Positions 1 through 12,731 of a DNA stretch of 50,320 bases are shown one piece after another (within the stretch, counting starts at the first letter, position 1; the number at the start of each line of letters is the position of its first letter). A model generated the notes under the pieces. The model was not told the DNA's origin. It was given only the letters and a program-made list of their open reading frames with translations, and ran no database searches. This stretch comes from Alteromonas sp. 1_MG-2023 (GTDB lineage Bacteria > Pseudomonadota > Gammaproteobacteria > Enterobacterales > Alteromonadaceae): positions 1-50,320 of the forward strand of contig NZ_JAUOQH010000026.1 in NCBI RefSeq assembly GCF_030547075.1. Direction: 5' to 3'. Both the position numbers and the translations under genes were made by a program.

Positions 1-287
<287 letters not shown>

Positions 288-338
288 CTAAGTTAAAAGT
301 CCGACCCAATACGGGACCGGACCGAACCTTCATTTAGA

Positions 339-2444
339 TTAAATTCTAGATTCAATAATAGCCTGCGCCACATTTTTCGGCGCCTCAGAATAATTGAAGA
401 ACTCCATAGAGTATGATGCGCGACCCTGCGTTTGTGAACGCAAGTCAGTAGCATACCCGAACATTTCTGAAAGCGGCACCTTAGCACGTACTATTTTAAT
501 ACCTGCTACGCCTTCTTCCATACCTTCGATCATGCCGCGACGACGATTTAGGTCACCAACCACATCACCCATCCAGTCTTCTGGAGTAGTTACTTCAACT
601 TTCATCATGGGTTCAAGCAACACCGGATTTGCTTCTGCGGCGCCTTTTTTGAAACCCATAGAGCCGGCGATCTTAAACGCCATTTCAGAAGAGTCAACAT
701 CATGGTAAGAACCGTCGAACAAAGTTACCTTTACATCAAGTACCGGATACCCTGCTACAACACCACTTTGCAACTGCTCCTGAATTCCTTTATCAACCGC
801 TGGTATGAACTCTTTTGGTACCACACCACCGGTGATGTCATTAACAAATTCGTAGCCTGCGCCTTCTTCAGCTTGTGGCTCAATACGAAGCCATACATGA
901 CCAAATTGGCCACGGCCGCCAGACTGACGTACAAATTTACCTTCAACTTCTACTTTCTTGCGAATGGTCTCACGATAAGCAACCTGAGGTTTACCTACGT
1001 TACATTCAACCTTAAATTCGCGTTTCATACGATCAACAATGATATCAAGGTGAAGCTCACCCATACCAGAGATAATCGTTTGGCCAGACTCTTCATCAGT
1101 CTTAACCTTAAATGACGGGTCTTCAGCGGCTAACTTACCTAGCGCGAGTCCCATCTTCTCTTGGTCAGCCTGAGAGCGAGGCTCTACAGCGATAGAAATT
1201 ACCGGATCAGGAAATTCCATACGCTCTAGTGTAATGACATTATTCGGATCGCAAAGCGTATCACCTGTGGTCACATCTTTAAGACCAATGGCTGCGGCGA
1301 TATCGCCTGCACGAACTTCTTTAATTTCTTCACGGTCTTTAGCGTGCATTTGAACTATACGTCCAAAGCGCTCGCGTTTACCTTTCACTGGGTTGTATAC
1401 CGTATCACCAGTATTAACAACGCCAGAGTAACAACGGAAGAAAGTCAGCGTTCCTACGAATGGGTCGGTAGCGATTTTAAATGCAAGGGCCGAGAATGGC
1501 TCGCTGTCGTCTGCATGACGCTCAGCTTCAGTTTCATCTTTATCGTCTAAAACACCCGTAATAGCTTTCACTTCACTTGGTGACGGTAAGTATTCTACTA
1601 CCGCGTCTAGTACTGCCTGAACACCTTTGTTTTTGAAGGCACTGCCACAGGTGGCGAGAACAATTTCGTTGTTCAGTGTACGGGTACGTAAACCAAGTCG
1701 GATTTCAGCTTCAGTTAGCTCTTCGCCTTCTAAATACTTATCCATTAGTTCGTCAGAGGCTTCAGCAGCAGCTTCAATCATCTCTGTACGATACTTTTGT
1801 GCGTTGTCTAAATATTGCGCTGGAATATCTTCATAGGTAAAAGTCATACCCATGTCTTCGGCATTCCAGTTTATGGCTTTCATCTTAATAAGATCGATAA
1901 CGCCATGGAATTCTTCTTCAGCGCCCATGTTCAATTGAATAGGAACACAGTTTGCGCCTAAGCGTTTACGGATTTGACCCACAACACGCTCAAAATCGGC
2001 GCCAGCTCGGTCCATCTTATTGATGAACACGAGACGTGGCACCTCATATTTGTCAGCCTGTCGCCAGACTGTCTCTGATTGAGGTTCAACCCCAGAAGAC
2101 CCGCAAAAAACCACTACAGCCCCATCCAGAACTCGTAATGAACGTTCTACCTCAATGGTAAAGTCCACGTGTCCTGGCGTGTCTATAATATTTATACGAT
2201 GCTGATCGAACTGTTTTTCCATGCCTGACCAGAAACAAGTAGTAGCAGCGGACGTGATAGTGATACCACGCTCCTGCTCTTGTTCCATCCAGTCCATGGT
2301 TGCAGCACCATCATGCACTTCACCGATTTTATGAGACAACCCTGTATAAAACAGGACTCTCTCTGTGGTCGTGGTTTTACCCGCGTCCACATGAGCCACA
2401 ATACCAATATTGCGGTAACGCTCAATCGAGGTCTTACGAGGCAT
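339..2444 (-). CDS. fusA: Elongation factor G
   Basis: Translocation GTPase of the ribosome, 701 residues against 704 in E. coli. The P-loop AHVDAGKTT lies near residues 17-25, DTPGHVDF and NKMDRAGA follow, and domains II to V are collinear with the family to the C-terminus. The start ATG is preceded by GAGAGA a few bases upstream and opens with [15 protein letters not shown], as in E. coli. It sits 27 bp after rpsG in the str operon. Alteromonads often carry additional EF-G-like genes, but position and neighbours make this the principal copy. I see no truncation or frameshift. Confidence 0.98.
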   Translation of the reverse strand: MPRKTSIERYRNIGIVAHVDAGKTTTTERVLFYTGLSHKIGEVHDGAATMDWMEQEQERGITITSAATTCFWSGMEKQFDQHRINIIDTPGHVDFTIEVERSLRVLDGAVVVFCGSSGVEPQSETVWRQADKYEVPRLVFINKMDRAGADFERVVGQIRKRLGANCVPIQLNMGAEEEFHGVIDLIKMKAINWNAEDMGMTFTYEDIPAQYLDNAQKYRTEMIEAAAEASDELMDKYLEGEELTEAEIRLGLRTRTLNNEIVLATCGSAFKNKGVQAVLDAVVEYLPSPSEVKAITGVLDDKDETEAERHADDSEPFSALAFKIATDPFVGTLTFFRCYSGVVNTGDTVYNPVKGKRERFGRIVQMHAKDREEIKEVRAGDIAAAIGLKDVTTGDTLCDPNNVITLERMEFPDPVISIAVEPRSQADQEKMGLALGKLAAEDPSFKVKTDEESGQTIISGMGELHLDIIVDRMKREFKVECNVGKPQVAYRETIRKKVEVEGKFVRQSGGRGQFGHVWLRIEPQAEEGAGYEFVNDITGGVVPKEFIPAVDKGIQEQLQSGVVAGYPVLDVKVTLFDGSYHDVDSSEMAFKIAGSMGFKKGAAEANPVLLEPMMKVEVTTPEDWMGDVVGDLNRRRGMIEGMEEGVAGIKIVRAKVPLSEMFGYATDLRSQTQGRASYSMEFFNYSEAPKNVAQAIIESRI

Positions 2445-2471
2445 ACATCTCTCTCAGTTATATTACGTTTA

Positions 2472-2942
2472 TTACCAACGGTAATGAGCAAACGCTTTGT
2501 TTGCTTCGGCCATACGGTGAACGTCTTCACGTTTCTTAACCGCAGAACCTTTGTTTTCTGATGCATCAATCATTTCAGCAGCTAGGCGTTGAGCCATAGA
2601 CTTTTCGCCACGTTTACGAGCAGCATCTACCAACCAACGCATACCTAGGGCATTACGACGAACTGGACGAACTTCTACTGGTACTTGATAAGTTGAACCA
2701 CCTACACGACGAGATTTAACCTCTACAGTAGGACGGATGTTATCAAGTGCTTCTTCGAATACATCTAGGTGAGCTTTGCTGGTTTTTTCAGCAACAATAT
2801 CGAGCGCACCGTAAACGATTTTTTCAGCGACTGACTTCTTGCCGTCAAGCATTACGACATTCATGAATTTTGCAAGCAGTTGTGAGCTAAATTTTGGCTC
2901 TGGTAGGATTTTACGTTGACCTACGACTCTTCTTCTTGGCAT
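2472..2942 (-). CDS. rpsG: 30S ribosomal protein S7
   Basis: Primary 16S rRNA binding protein that nucleates assembly of the 30S head and, in E. coli, is the translational repressor of the str operon. It has 156 residues, the usual length, and begins [20 protein letters not shown]. The beta-hairpin region [20 protein letters not shown] is intact. It lies 74 bp after rpsL and before fusA. The 74-bp rpsL-rpsG spacer is where an S7 autoregulatory site would lie by analogy with E. coli, but I did not resolve the structure. Confidence 0.98.
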   Translation of the reverse strand: MPRRRVVGQRKILPEPKFSSQLLAKFMNVVMLDGKKSVAEKIVYGALDIVAEKTSKAHLDVFEEALDNIRPTVEVKSRRVGGSTYQVPVEVRPVRRNALGMRWLVDAARKRGEKSMAQRLAAEMIDASENKGSAVKKREDVHRMAEANKAFAHYRW

Positions 2943-3016
2943 TTCTATTCTCCGTATGAATTCAGGAATTACCCAAAACTCTTAAACTTCAGTTTGGCCT
3001 TACTAACGGAGAACCG

Positions 3017-3391
3017 TTAAGACTTAGGCTTCTTCGCACCGTACTTAGAACGGGCTTGCTTACGATCGTTTACACCTGCGCAGTCTAATGTACCGCGAAC
3101 TGTGTGATAACGAACACCTGGTAGATCTTTAACACGACCACCACGGATAAGTACTACACTGTGCTCTTGTAGGTTGTGACCTTCACCACCGATGTATGAA
3201 GAAACTTCAAAACCGTTAGTTAGACGTACACGACATACTTTACGTAGTGCAGAGTTTGGTTTCTTAGGCGTAGTAGTATATACACGAGTACATACACCGC
3301 GTCTTTGAGGACAAGCTTGCAATGCAGCTACGTTGCTTTTTTCAACGGGCTTTTTGCGCGGCTTGCGGACTAACTGGTTAACTGTTGCCAT
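3017..3391 (-). CDS. rpsL: 30S ribosomal protein S12
   Basis: Decoding-centre ribosomal protein, 124 residues, first gene of the str operon. The lysines at the classical streptomycin-resistance positions are wild type, in [12 protein letters not shown] (about residue 43) and [10 protein letters not shown] (about residue 88), so no resistance allele is visible. The start ATG has a clear AGGAG Shine-Dalgarno sequence. About 180 bp upstream lies a consensus promoter (3576-3604), and a terminator-like hairpin (3417-3441) sits between promoter and gene, so expression probably passes an attenuator. Confidence 0.98.
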   Translation of the reverse strand: MATVNQLVRKPRKKPVEKSNVAALQACPQRRGVCTRVYTTTPKKPNSALRKVCRVRLTNGFEVSSYIGGEGHNLQEHSVVLIRGGRVKDLPGVRYHTVRGTLDCAGVNDRKQARSKYGAKKPKS

Positions 3392-3416
3392 TAACTAGCT
3401 CCTGATTAAAAACTAC

Positions 3417-3441
3417 AAAAACCCAATCACTCTGATTGGGT
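3417..3441 (-). terminator. Terminator-like hairpin in the rpsL leader (possible attenuator)
   Basis: Read on the minus strand, a perfect 9-bp stem (ACCCAATCA / TGATTGGGT) with a 3-base loop is followed by five T residues, and a second T run lies 4 bases later. It sits 26-50 bases before the rpsL start and downstream of the str promoter, so it interrupts the leader. It could end read-through from rpoC or attenuate the str operon; the sequence alone does not decide. A weaker arm pair with a T6 run lies at 3518-3574, but its 5' arm overlaps the expected transcription start. Confidence 0.6.
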
Positions 3442-3575
3442 CCATTAAAGCGACTTTTCTAACGTCACTCATTCAATGTTAATACTGTGCTTGTCAGCAT
3501 TAACTGAGCTCTGATACAAAAAACCGCGCCCATTTTCTTCTGCCTTTTAGAGGTCATCCAAAATCGGGTCGCGGA

Positions 3576-3604
3576 ATATTAATGATCATAGCTCGGCGTG
3601 TCAA
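3576..3604 (-). promoter_or_regulatory. Consensus sigma-70 promoter for rpsL-rpsG-fusA-tuf
   Basis: On the minus strand TTGACA (3599-3604) is followed by exactly 17 bases and TAATAT (3576-3581). This is the best promoter match in the window and lies in the 307-bp gap between the rpoC stop and the rpsL start. Transcription would begin near 3569, giving a leader of about 180 nt. It shows that the str operon has its own start in addition to any read-through from rpoBC. Confidence 0.8.
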
Positions 3605-3664
3605 GCTGTACAAAGGTTAAGCAGCCATTTAACTGCAATCTGTCAGCTTAACATGCCAATTTGT

Positions 3665-3688
3665 TAGGAGTACGTTAACGTACTCCTA
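3665..3688 (-). other. 24-bp perfect palindrome just after the rpoC stop codon
   Basis: Arms TAGGAGTACG and CGTACTCCTA surround TTAA, 11 bp after the rpoC stop. There is no T run on the minus strand after it, so it is not a standard intrinsic terminator. A 3'-end stabilising hairpin or part of a processing site is more likely. Confidence 0.5.
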
Positions 3689-3698
3689 CGATCATGCC

Positions 3699-6600
3699 TT
3701 ATTCGGCTGAGTCGTCACCGGCGTTAAGTGCTTCGGTTAGTGCCTGTTCTGCATCAGCAGCAGAAACTGACATTTCTTCGATTTCTTCTTTACGTCTTTG
3801 TGCACGACGTTCATGGTAAGCGAAACCTGTACCCGCTGGAATCAATCGACCCACGATTACGTTTTCTTTCAGACCGCGAAGGTCATCTTCTTTACCTTGA
3901 ACAGCAGCTTCGGTAAGAACACGTGTTGTTTCTTGGAACGATGCAGCTGAGATGAATGACTCAGTAGATAGCGACGCTTTAGTGATACCAAGCAGTTGTG
4001 TTTCATACTGCGCTGGGATCTTACCGTGTTTTTCAACTTCACGGTTGGTCACTTTCACGTTAGACACTTCAACTTGTTCGCCTTCAAGGAACTGAGTATC
4101 ACCTGAATGGGTAATAACGCACTTACGCAACATCTGACGAATAACAACTTCGATGTGCTTATCGTTAATTTTTACACCCTGTAGACGGTAAACTTCCTGA
4201 ACTTCGTTCACGATGTAGTTTGCTACTGCAGAGATACCACGTAGACGCAAGATGTCATGCGGTGACTCAGGGCCATCTGCAATAACTTCACCACGTTCTA
4301 CTTTCTCACCTTCAAACACGTTAAGTTGACGCCACTTTGGAATCATCTCTTCGTATGCATCACCCTCTGGCGGCGTGATAACCAAACGTTTCTTACCTTT
4401 GGTTTCTTTACCGAAACCAATAGTACCTGAAACTTCAGCAAGGATAGCTGGCTCTTTAGGCTTACGTGCTTCAAACAAGTCGGCTACGCGAGGTAGACCA
4501 CCCGTGATATCACGTGTCTTCGAGCTTTCTTGAGGTATACGTGCTAACACGTCACCTTCGTTAGCCACTTTGCCTTCTTTCGCTTCGATTGTCGTAAAGC
4601 TTGGAAGACGAATCTCTTGTAACCCATGCTCATCACTTTCAAGGATAAGTTTAGGTTCTTTAGAGTTACTCTTCGCAAGATCTTTAACTACGATACGCGT
4701 AAGACCAGTTAGTTCGTCTTGTTGCATCTCAGTGTTAGAGTCGTCGATGTCGGCGAAGCTAATCTTAGCTGCACGTTCAGTAACGATTGGGTGACTATGC
4801 GGATCCCAGTTAGCAACAACGTCGCCAGCTGCAATAGTTGCACCGTCATCCACGCTAAGTACAGCACCGTAAGGTACTTTATAGCGCTCTTTCTCACGAC
4901 CTTGTTCATCGATAACAGTAAGTTCTGTTGAACGAGAAACAATAACCACTTTGCCATCTGAGTTACGTACTGATTTTTCATTGTGTAGCTTAAGGCTACC
5001 CGCAGTTTTAACCTGAACGCTGTTCTCAGCAGAAGCTCGTGATGCCGCACCACCGATGTGGAACGTACGCATGGTAAGCTGTGTACCTGGTTCACCGATT
5101 GACTGTGCGGCAATAACCCCCACAGACTCACCGCTTCCAACCATATGTCCGCGAGCAAGGTCACGACCATAACAGTTTGCACACACACCGAAGTCGTTAT
5201 CACAGGTGATAACCGAGCGTACTTGAATTTGGTCAACAGAGTTAGCTTCAAGCATGTCTACTAGCGCTTCGTCTAGTAACACATTACGCTCAACCAATAC
5301 TTCTGTCGTTCCTGGTTTAACTACATCTTCTGCAACTACACGACCTAGTACACGCTCACGAAGTGGTTCTACAACATCACCACCTTCAATTAGCGGTGTC
5401 ATCGTAACACCACCGAAGGTGCCACAGTCGTCGTTAGTAATAACCAAATCTTGTGCAACATCTACTAGACGACGAGTTAGGTAACCCGAGTTCGCAGTCT
5501 TAAGTGCTGTATCAGCTAGACCTTTACGCGCACCGTGAGTAGAGATGAAGTACTGAAGTACGTTAAGACCTTCACGGAAGTTAGCCGTAATTGGCGTTTC
5601 GATGATTGAGCCATCTGGCTTAGCCATCAGACCACGCATACCAGCTAGCTGACGAATCTGAGCGGCACTACCACGAGCACCCGAGTCGGCCATCATATAA
5701 ACAGAGTTAAATGAGGTTTGCTCTTCTTCTTCGCCATCGCGGTTAATTACGATGTCAGTCTTAAGGTTATCCATCATGGCCTTGGCAACTTTTTCGTTGG
5801 CATTTGACCAGATATCGATAACTTTGTTGTAGCGCTCACCGGCTGTTACAAGACCATTTTGGAACTGTTCTTGGATCTCGATAACTTCCGCTTCTGCAGC
5901 GTCGATAATATCTTTCTTCGCAGCTGGGATTACCATGTCATCGATACCAACAGATGCACCCGCAATCATTGCGTAGTGGAAACCGGTATACATGATTTGG
6001 TCAGCAGCGATTACTGTGTCTTTAAGACCCAGTGTACGGTAACAAGCGTTTAGCAAACGTGAAATCTGCTTTTTGCCCATTGCCTGGTTGATAATTTCAA
6101 ACGGCAAACCTTTAGGTAGCATTAGTGAGAAAATCGCACGACCAACAGTGGTATCTGTTAGCGTTACTTTCTCAGTCTTCACGCCATCTTCGTCAATGTC
6201 GTATTCAGTGATACGTACTTTAACGCGTGAGTGAAGTTCTGCGTTACCTGTGCGGTATGCTTTTTCTGCTTCATTCGGGCTGGTAAATACCATTGCCTCA
6301 CCCACACCGTTGACTTTGTCACGGGTTAGGTAATAAAGACCCAATACAACGTCCTGTGAAGGAACGATGATAGGCTCACCATTTGCAGGTGACAGAATGT
6401 TGTTGGTCGACATCATCAACGCACGTGCTTCAAGCTGAGCTTCAATAGTCAGCGGCACGTGTACAGCCATTTGGTCACCATCGAAATCGGCGTTGTAGGC
6501 CGCACATACTAGTGGGTGAAGCTGAATCGCTTTACCTTCGATTAGGGTTGGTTCAAATGCCTGGATACCCAAACGGTGAAGTGTTGGTGCACGGTTAAGC

Positions 6601-7865
6601 ATAACAGGGTGTTCACGGATAACGTCGTCTAGTACGTCCCATACCTCTGGAGCTTCACGTTCAACCAGCTTCTTCGCGGCTTTGATAGTTGTTGCTAAAC
6701 CACGACCTTCAAGTTTTCCGTAGATAAACGGCTTGAATAACTCAAGTGCCATTTTCTTAGGAAGACCACATTGATGAAGACGTAATGTAGGACCAACGGT
6801 AATTACAGAACGACCAGAGTAGTCAACACGCTTACCAAGTAAGTTCTGACGGAAACGACCTTGCTTACCTTTAATCATATCGGCAAGTGATTTAAGAGGA
6901 CGTTTGTTTGAACCTGTGATAGCGCGGCCACGACGACCGTTATCTAGTAATGCATCTACCGCTTCCTGAAGCATACGCTTTTCGTTGCGTACGATAATGT
7001 CAGGTGCCGCAAGGTCTAGAAGACGCTTAAGACGGTTGTTACGGTTGATAACACGACGATATAAATCGTTCAGGTCAGACGTTGCAAATCGACCGCCATC
7101 CAGTGGTACTAACGGACGAAGATCCGGCGGAAGTACTGGAAGTACAGTCAAGATCATCCACTCTGGCTTGTTGCCAGACTGTTGGAATGATTCAAGCAAC
7201 TTAAGACGCTTAGTGATTTTCTTACGTTTAGTTTCAGAGTTGATTGAAGGCAATTCTTCACGCATGGAAACTACATCAGCATCTACATCTAACACTTTTA
7301 AAAGGTCAAATACGGCTTCAGCACCCATTTTCGCGTCAAACTCGTCACCGTGCTCTTCAAGTGCATCCAAGTAATCTTCTTCGTTAAGAAGTTGGCTGCG
7401 CTCAAGGGTAGTCATACCCGGCTCGGTTACTACGTAAGATTCAAAATATAGTACACGTTCGATATCACGAAGTGTCATATCAAGCATTAAGCCGATACGA
7501 GACGGAAGTGATTTAAGGAACCAAATGTGTGCAACTGGGCTTGCCAGTTCAATGTGACCCATACGCTCACGACGTACTTTTGTTAGGGTTACTTCAACAC
7601 CACATTTTTCACAGATAACACCACGGTGCTTCAGACGCTTATACTTACCACAAAGACATTCGTAGTCTTTAACTGGTCCGAAAATACGCGCACAAAACAG
7701 GCCGTCACGTTCTGGTTTGAACGTACGGTAGTTAATTGTTTCTGGCTTCTTAACTTCACCAAAAGACCATGAACGAATCATGTCAGGTGAAGCAAGACCA
7801 ATTCGAATATTATCGAATTCTTCGGTCTTGTTTTGTTGCTTTAGAAACTTTAATAAGTCTTTCAC
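3699..7865 (-). CDS. rpoC: DNA-directed RNA polymerase subunit beta-prime
   Basis: Catalytic large subunit of RNA polymerase, 1388 residues (E. coli 1407). The N-terminal zinc ribbon is visible as CLCGKYKR...CEKCG near residues 70-88, and the active-site magnesium motif [12 protein letters not shown] lies near residue 460. The second zinc site CGTFGG...CYGRD is present in the C-terminal half. It starts [20 protein letters not shown] as in the family, 81 bp after rpoB, and ends in an acidic tail. The slightly shorter length reflects differences in the C-terminal and insertion regions. No frameshift. Confidence 0.99.
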   Translation of the reverse strand: MKDLLKFLKQQNKTEEFDNIRIGLASPDMIRSWSFGEVKKPETINYRTFKPERDGLFCARIFGPVKDYECLCGKYKRLKHRGVICEKCGVEVTLTKVRRERMGHIELASPVAHIWFLKSLPSRIGLMLDMTLRDIERVLYFESYVVTEPGMTTLERSQLLNEEDYLDALEEHGDEFDAKMGAEAVFDLLKVLDVDADVVSMREELPSINSETKRKKITKRLKLLESFQQSGNKPEWMILTVLPVLPPDLRPLVPLDGGRFATSDLNDLYRRVINRNNRLKRLLDLAAPDIIVRNEKRMLQEAVDALLDNGRRGRAITGSNKRPLKSLADMIKGKQGRFRQNLLGKRVDYSGRSVITVGPTLRLHQCGLPKKMALELFKPFIYGKLEGRGLATTIKAAKKLVEREAPEVWDVLDDVIREHPVMLNRAPTLHRLGIQAFEPTLIEGKAIQLHPLVCAAYNADFDGDQMAVHVPLTIEAQLEARALMMSTNNILSPANGEPIIVPSQDVVLGLYYLTRDKVNGVGEAMVFTSPNEAEKAYRTGNAELHSRVKVRITEYDIDEDGVKTEKVTLTDTTVGRAIFSLMLPKGLPFEIINQAMGKKQISRLLNACYRTLGLKDTVIAADQIMYTGFHYAMIAGASVGIDDMVIPAAKKDIIDAAEAEVIEIQEQFQNGLVTAGERYNKVIDIWSNANEKVAKAMMDNLKTDIVINRDGEEEEQTSFNSVYMMADSGARGSAAQIRQLAGMRGLMAKPDGSIIETPITANFREGLNVLQYFISTHGARKGLADTALKTANSGYLTRRLVDVAQDLVITNDDCGTFGGVTMTPLIEGGDVVEPLRERVLGRVVAEDVVKPGTTEVLVERNVLLDEALVDMLEANSVDQIQVRSVITCDNDFGVCANCYGRDLARGHMVGSGESVGVIAAQSIGEPGTQLTMRTFHIGGAASRASAENSVQVKTAGSLKLHNEKSVRNSDGKVVIVSRSTELTVIDEQGREKERYKVPYGAVLSVDDGATIAAGDVVANWDPHSHPIVTERAAKISFADIDDSNTEMQQDELTGLTRIVVKDLAKSNSKEPKLILESDEHGLQEIRLPSFTTIEAKEGKVANEGDVLARIPQESSKTRDITGGLPRVADLFEARKPKEPAILAEVSGTIGFGKETKGKKRLVITPPEGDAYEEMIPKWRQLNVFEGEKVERGEVIADGPESPHDILRLRGISAVANYIVNEVQEVYRLQGVKINDKHIEVVIRQMLRKCVITHSGDTQFLEGEQVEVSNVKVTNREVEKHGKIPAQYETQLLGITKASLSTESFISAASFQETTRVLTEAAVQGKEDDLRGLKENVIVGRLIPAGTGFAYHERRAQRRKEEIEEMSVSAADAEQALTEALNAGDDSAE

Positions 7866-7896
7866 ATTACTCTCCCAGCGGAGTCAGTCTCTAGAA

Positions 7897-7914
7897 CCCG
7901 GCGCAAGCGCCGGG
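7897..7914 (-). other. GC-rich hairpin in the rpoB-rpoC spacer
   Basis: CCCGGCGC and GCGCCGGG form a perfect 8-bp stem with a 2-base loop, with no T run. It lies in the 81-bp spacer between the rpoB stop and the rpoC start. It resembles a transcript-stabilising or pause hairpin rather than a terminator, since rpoC must be cotranscribed. Confidence 0.6.
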
Positions 7915-7946
7915 CCATCTCTTGTCATAACGTGGCGATTGCCGTG

Positions 7947-10900
7947 TTACTTCTCTTCCAACTCGATGTTAATACCCAACGAGCGGATTTCTTTAAGTAA
8001 TACGTTGAATGATTCTGGCATGCCAGGTTCCATTCTGTGGTCACCATCGACGATGTTCTTGTACATCTTAGTACGGCCGTTAACATCATCCGACTTAACA
8101 GTAAGCATTTCCTGAAGGGTATATGCTGCACCGTAAGCTTCAAGGGCCCACACTTCCATCTCTCCGAAGCGCTGACCACCGAACTGAGCTTTACCACCCA
8201 GCGGCTGTTGTGTAACAAGGCTGTACGAACCAGTTGAACGAGCGTGCATTTTGTCGTCAACCAAGTGGTTCAGTTTCAGCATGTACATGTAACCAACCGT
8301 TACCGGACGCTCAAACTCGCGACCAGTACGACCGTCGAACAACGAAATCTGACCGCTTTCAGGAATGTCAGCTAACTTCAACATTTCCTTAATTTCAGAT
8401 TCACGTGCACCGTCGAATACAGGTGTTGCAATTGGAACACCTTTACGTAGGTTGTTTGCAAGACGTGTAATTTCGTGGTCGGTGAAGTTATCGATGTCCA
8501 CTTCTTGGTGATTTTCGCCAAGCTCATAAATTTCTTTTAAGAAATTACGAAGCTTCTGCATCTCTTCATGCTCTTTGAGCATGCGATCGATTTTCACACC
8601 AAGACCGTGAGCAGCCATACCCATATGTGTTTCTAGGATCTGACCGATGTTCATCCGCGATGGTACACCTAGTGGGTTCAATACGATGTCTACCGGCGTA
8701 CCATTAGCATCATATGGCATATCTTCCACAGGCTGAATCGTTGAAATTACACCTTTGTTACCGTGACGACCGGCCATCTTATCACCAGGCTGGATGTGAC
8801 GTTTAACAGCTAGGTAAACCTTAACAATTTTAAGGACACCAGGTGCTAGGTCATCGCCTTGTGTGATCTTGCGACGCTTAGTTTCAAACTTCTTATCGAA
8901 GTCTTCTTTGATTTCTGCGTGCTGATCAGCAATTTGGTCGATCTCAAGCTGAACGTCTTCGTCGTTTAATGCAATTTCAAACCACTTTTCACGCGGTAGG
9001 CTGTCAAGCTTAGCTTGATCAACACCAGAGCGTAGTAATGCGTTTTGTGCACGAGCAAAGATACCGTCTGCAAGAATTTCAAATTCGTCAGTAAGGTCTT
9101 TCTTAACCTGACGAAGTTGCATGTCTTCAATTTCAAGCGCACGTTTGTCTTTCTCTACGCCGTCACGGGTAAAGACTTGAACGTCGATAACCGTACCGTG
9201 AACAGAGTTAGGCACACGTAGTGACGTATCTTTTACGTCAGACGCTTTTTCACCGAAGATTGCTCTTAATAGTTTTTCTTCTGGCGTAAGCTGAGTTTCA
9301 CCTTTAGGTGTTACTTTACCTACCAGAATGTCGCCGCCTTTCACTTCCGCACCAATGTAAACAACACCTGATTCATCAAGCTTGCTTAGTGCAGACTCGC
9401 CAACATTCGGAATATCAGAAGAAATTTCTTCTGGCCCAAGCTTAGTATCACGAGCAATACAACTTAGTTCTTGAATGTGGATAGTGGTGAAACGGTCTTC
9501 CTGAGCTACACGCTCAGAGATAAGGATTGAATCCTCGAAGTTATAACCGTTCCAAGGCATGAACGCGATACGCATGTTCTGACCAAGAGCAAGGTCGCCC
9601 AAGTCAGTAGATGGACCGTCAGCCAATACATCGCCAGCAACAATCGGGTCGCCTACGCTACAAGTAGGACGCTGATTGATACAGGTGTTCTGGTTAGAAC
9701 GTGTGTATTTAGTCAGGTTGTAGATGTCGATACCTGCTTCACCAGGAAGCATTTCATCTTCTTCTACTTTAATAACGATACGGCTAGCGTCAACATAGTC
9801 AACTCTACCACCACGCTTAGCAACTACAGTAACACCTGAGTCAACAGCTATGGTTCTTTCCATACCGGTACCAACAAGCGGCTTGTCAGCACGCAATGTA
9901 GGTACAGCCTGACGTTGCATGTTCGCACCCATCAATGCGCGGTTAGCATCATCGTGTTCTAGGAACGGAATGATACTCGCAGCGATTGAAACGATTTGCT
10001 GTGGAGAAACGTCCATGTACTTGATGTCTTCTTTCGGCATCAAGGTGGTTTCACCACGGTGACGACATGGAATAAGGTCGTCTACTAGCTCACCGTTTGC
10101 GGTTAAAACAATGTTTGCCTGTGCAATTGCGAATTGACCTTCTTCAATTGCAGACAAGTAATCGATTTCTTCACTTACCACACCATCAACAATGCGACGG
10201 AACGGCGTTTCAAGGAAACCAAAGTCATTGGTGCGTGCGAAACTCGCCAATGAGTTGATCAAACCGATGTTTGGTCCTTCAGGAGTCTCGATAGGACACA
10301 GACGACCGTAGTGCGTAGGGTGTACGTCACGTACTTCGAAGCCTGCACGCTCACGCGTAAGACCACCCGGGCCTAATGCAGAAATACGACGCTTATGCGT
10401 TACTTCTGATAACGGGTTGTTTTGGTCCATGAACTGAGAAAGCTGTGATGAACCGAAGAACTCTTTAACCGCAGCCGAGATAGGCTTAGCGTTAATAAGG
10501 TCTTGCGGCATTATGCTATCAAGGTCGCCTAAGCTTAGACGCTCTTTAACAGCACGCTCAACACGTACTAAACCAACACGGAATTGGTTTTCAGCCATTT
10601 CACCCACAGAACGGATGCGGCGGTTACCCAAGTGGTCAATATCGTCCACTTCGTCTTTACCGTCACGAATCTCGATAAGTTGCTTCATTACTGAAACAAT
10701 ATCTTCTTTATCTAGGGTGCCTGAACCAATCAATTCTTCACGGCCTAAACGGCGGTTGAACTTCATACGACCTACAGAAGATAGATCATAACGCTCATCT
10801 GAGAAGAAAAGGTTTTGGAATAAGGTTTCTGCTGCATCTTTTGTTGGTGGTTCACCAGGACGCATCATACGGTAAATTTCAACAAGCGCTTCTAAACGGT

Positions 10901-11975
10901 TTGTTGAAGAGTCGATACGCAAAGTGTCAGAAATGTATGAACCGTGGTCCAATTCATTAATGTACAGCGTTTCGAACTCTTTAATACCAGCTTGGCTTAG
11001 CGCCGCTAAGTTCTCAAGCGTTAACTCATCGTTAGCGCTAGCGATAACTTCGCCAGTATCTTCATTTACGTATGTTGCCGCGAATACGCGACCAATTAGG
11101 TAATCTGCTGGAACTTCAAGTTCAGTTAAACCGGCTTTTTCAAGCGCACGGGTATGACGTGCAGATACACGACGACCGTTTTCAACAACAACATTACCTT
11201 CACCATCAATGATATCAAATGCTGCTGTTTCGCCACGAAGACGATCAGGCACCACTTCCATCATTAACTTGTCTTTATCGATACGTACACTGACTTTCTC
11301 GAAGAACGTATCCAAAATTTCTTCTGATGTCATTTCAAGCGCGCGTAAGATGATTGTTGCTGGCAACTTACGACGACGGTCAATACGAACAAACAGGTTA
11401 TCTTTTGGATCGAACTCGAAATCAAGCCAAGAACCACGGTAAGGAATTACACGTGCATTATAAAGCACTTTTCCTGACGAGTGAGTTTTGCCTTTATCGT
11501 GATCGAAGAACACACCAGGTGAACGGTGTAGTTGTGACACGATAACACGCTCTGTACCATTGATAACGAACGTACCGTTCTGAGTCATCAATGGGATTTC
11601 GCCCATGTACACTTCTTGTTCTTTAATGTCTTTTACGGTACCTGGCGCAGCGTCTTTATCAAACAATACTAACCGTAGTTTTACTCTTAATGGAGCAGAG
11701 AATGTGACGCCACGAATTTGACATTCTTTAACGTCGAATACTGGCTCTCCCAAACGGTAGCTAACATATTGAAGCTCCGAGTTACCTGAGTAGCTTTTTA
11801 TCGGAAAAACGGAACGAAATGCTGCTTCCAAGCCGTATTGAGCATCGGCGTCGATCTCAATAAACTTTTTGAAAGAATCAAGCTGAATTGAAAGAAGGTA
11901 TGGAATTTCCAATACCTGTGGGCGTTTGCCAAAATCCTTACGGATACGTTTCTTTTCGCTATAAGAGTAAACCAT
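7947..11975 (-). CDS. rpoB: DNA-directed RNA polymerase subunit beta
   Basis: Large catalytic subunit of RNA polymerase, 1342 residues, identical in length to E. coli. I place the start at the ATG at 11975 ([20 protein letters not shown]) because it matches the family start and has a GAGGA sequence 5 bases upstream; an in-frame ATG 16 codons earlier is not supported. The rifampicin region [14 protein letters not shown]...[10 protein letters not shown] carries the sensitive-type Asp, His and Ser. The C-terminal [20 protein letters not shown] motif is intact. It follows rplL after a 322-bp gap holding an attenuator. Confidence 0.99.
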   Translation of the reverse strand: MVYSYSEKKRIRKDFGKRPQVLEIPYLLSIQLDSFKKFIEIDADAQYGLEAAFRSVFPIKSYSGNSELQYVSYRLGEPVFDVKECQIRGVTFSAPLRVKLRLVLFDKDAAPGTVKDIKEQEVYMGEIPLMTQNGTFVINGTERVIVSQLHRSPGVFFDHDKGKTHSSGKVLYNARVIPYRGSWLDFEFDPKDNLFVRIDRRRKLPATIILRALEMTSEEILDTFFEKVSVRIDKDKLMMEVVPDRLRGETAAFDIIDGEGNVVVENGRRVSARHTRALEKAGLTELEVPADYLIGRVFAATYVNEDTGEVIASANDELTLENLAALSQAGIKEFETLYINELDHGSYISDTLRIDSSTNRLEALVEIYRMMRPGEPPTKDAAETLFQNLFFSDERYDLSSVGRMKFNRRLGREELIGSGTLDKEDIVSVMKQLIEIRDGKDEVDDIDHLGNRRIRSVGEMAENQFRVGLVRVERAVKERLSLGDLDSIMPQDLINAKPISAAVKEFFGSSQLSQFMDQNNPLSEVTHKRRISALGPGGLTRERAGFEVRDVHPTHYGRLCPIETPEGPNIGLINSLASFARTNDFGFLETPFRRIVDGVVSEEIDYLSAIEEGQFAIAQANIVLTANGELVDDLIPCRHRGETTLMPKEDIKYMDVSPQQIVSIAASIIPFLEHDDANRALMGANMQRQAVPTLRADKPLVGTGMERTIAVDSGVTVVAKRGGRVDYVDASRIVIKVEEDEMLPGEAGIDIYNLTKYTRSNQNTCINQRPTCSVGDPIVAGDVLADGPSTDLGDLALGQNMRIAFMPWNGYNFEDSILISERVAQEDRFTTIHIQELSCIARDTKLGPEEISSDIPNVGESALSKLDESGVVYIGAEVKGGDILVGKVTPKGETQLTPEEKLLRAIFGEKASDVKDTSLRVPNSVHGTVIDVQVFTRDGVEKDKRALEIEDMQLRQVKKDLTDEFEILADGIFARAQNALLRSGVDQAKLDSLPREKWFEIALNDEDVQLEIDQIADQHAEIKEDFDKKFETKRRKITQGDDLAPGVLKIVKVYLAVKRHIQPGDKMAGRHGNKGVISTIQPVEDMPYDANGTPVDIVLNPLGVPSRMNIGQILETHMGMAAHGLGVKIDRMLKEHEEMQKLRNFLKEIYELGENHQEVDIDNFTDHEITRLANNLRKGVPIATPVFDGARESEIKEMLKLADIPESGQISLFDGRTGREFERPVTVGYMYMLKLNHLVDDKMHARSTGSYSLVTQQPLGGKAQFGGQRFGEMEVWALEAYGAAYTLQEMLTVKSDDVNGRTKMYKNIVDGDHRMEPGMPESFNVLLKEIRSLGINIELEEK

Positions 11976-12297
11976 GGGTTCCTCAGCCTGCTGATTTATG
12001 ACCCAACCTGCTGCATTATGCATCGCGACGAGTGCTTCAAGCTATGAGCTTCGTGTTGAATTGCGCATAAGCAACAAACTTCCACAACCCTTTTTCGGGG
12101 CAATTCCACAGCATACAACAAAATTTAACCAATTATTAGTTAACTTGTTGGTTTTATGCTTTTATGTGAAATTTCCGAAGTGCGCATATAGTAGTGTAGT
12201 CAAGGGTTAGAATCTACACACTGTACAGCGCAAAAAGGCTGGTGGTTTAAAAAACCACCAGCCTTGCCGTCTCAGGCAAATAATCTAAACAAATAGA
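11976..12297 (-). promoter_or_regulatory. 322-bp rplL-rpoB spacer: attenuator followed by a long rpoB leader
   Basis: This gap holds the strong hairpin at 12232-12265 right after rplL, then about 255 bp of AT-rich leader before rpoB. In E. coli the same spacer holds a partial terminator and an RNase III site that set the RpoB:L12 ratio. A TTGACT at about 12201-12206 on the minus strand has no good -10 at 16-18 bp, so I do not call a promoter there. Confidence 0.6.
12232..12265 (-). terminator. rplL-rpoB attenuator / intrinsic terminator
   Basis: On the minus strand a 14-bp perfect stem (AAGGCTGGTGGTTT and its complement, 12235-12248 with 12252-12265) with a 3-base loop runs directly into five T residues. 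It lies 33 bp after the rplL stop. Position and shape match the partial terminator known between rplL and rpoB in enteric bacteria; read-through must occur because rpoB has no clear promoter of its own here. Confidence 0.85.
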
Positions 12298-12672
12298 TTA
12301 CTTAACTTCAACTTCAGCACCAGCTTCAGTTAGCTGTGCTTTAAGTTCTTCAGCTTCTTCTTTGCTTACGCCTTCTTTGATAGCTTTAGGAGCAGATTCA
12401 ACTACTTCTTTAGCTTCTTTAAGACCTAGGCCAGTCGCTGCGCGAACTGCTTTGATTACTGCAACTTTGTTTGCGCCGAATGAAGTCATTACAACGTCAA
12501 ACTCAGTCTTTTCTTCAACTGCTGCTGCTTCGCCCGCTGCTGGACCAGCTACAGCTACTGCTGCAGATGCGTCAACACCGAATTTTTCTTCAGCTGCTTC
12601 GATTAGCTCAACCAATTCCATAACTGGCATTTCAGCAATCGCGTTTAAGATATCTTCTTTAGTTAGAGCCAT
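12298..12672 (-). CDS. rplL: 50S ribosomal protein L7/L12
   Basis: Stalk protein that recruits translational GTPases, 124 residues. An N-terminal dimerisation helix ([20 protein letters not shown]), an Ala/Val/Gly-rich hinge near residues 38-52 and a C-terminal globular domain with the [10 protein letters not shown] motif are all present. It is 59 bp after rplJ. Usually present in four or more copies per ribosome, which fits the attenuator that lowers transcription after this gene. Confidence 0.98.
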   Translation of the reverse strand: MALTKEDILNAIAEMPVMELVELIEAAEEKFGVDASAAVAVAGPAAGEAAAVEEKTEFDVVMTSFGANKVAVIKAVRAATGLGLKEAKEVVESAPKAIKEGVSKEEAEELKAQLTEAGAEVEVK

Positions 12673-12731
12673 GTGGTCTAAACTCCTGGGTTTTTAAAAT
12701 GTTAAAAAAATCAATATGCCAAAAACGGGAA

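Noticed and set aside
3518..3574. Second attenuator hairpin in the rpsL leader
   Set aside because: Its 5' arm overlaps the expected transcription start, the loop is about 34 bases and the stem is interrupted, so the RNA would hold only a 3-bp pairing.
11976..12023. Sixteen-residue N-terminal extension of RpoB
   Set aside because: The internal ATG at 11975 matches the family start and has a good ribosome site; the extension has no family counterpart.
394..12697. Many antisense frames over fusA, rpoC, rpoB and rplL
   Set aside because: They mirror highly expressed genes with strong codon bias and have no recognised domains or start signals.
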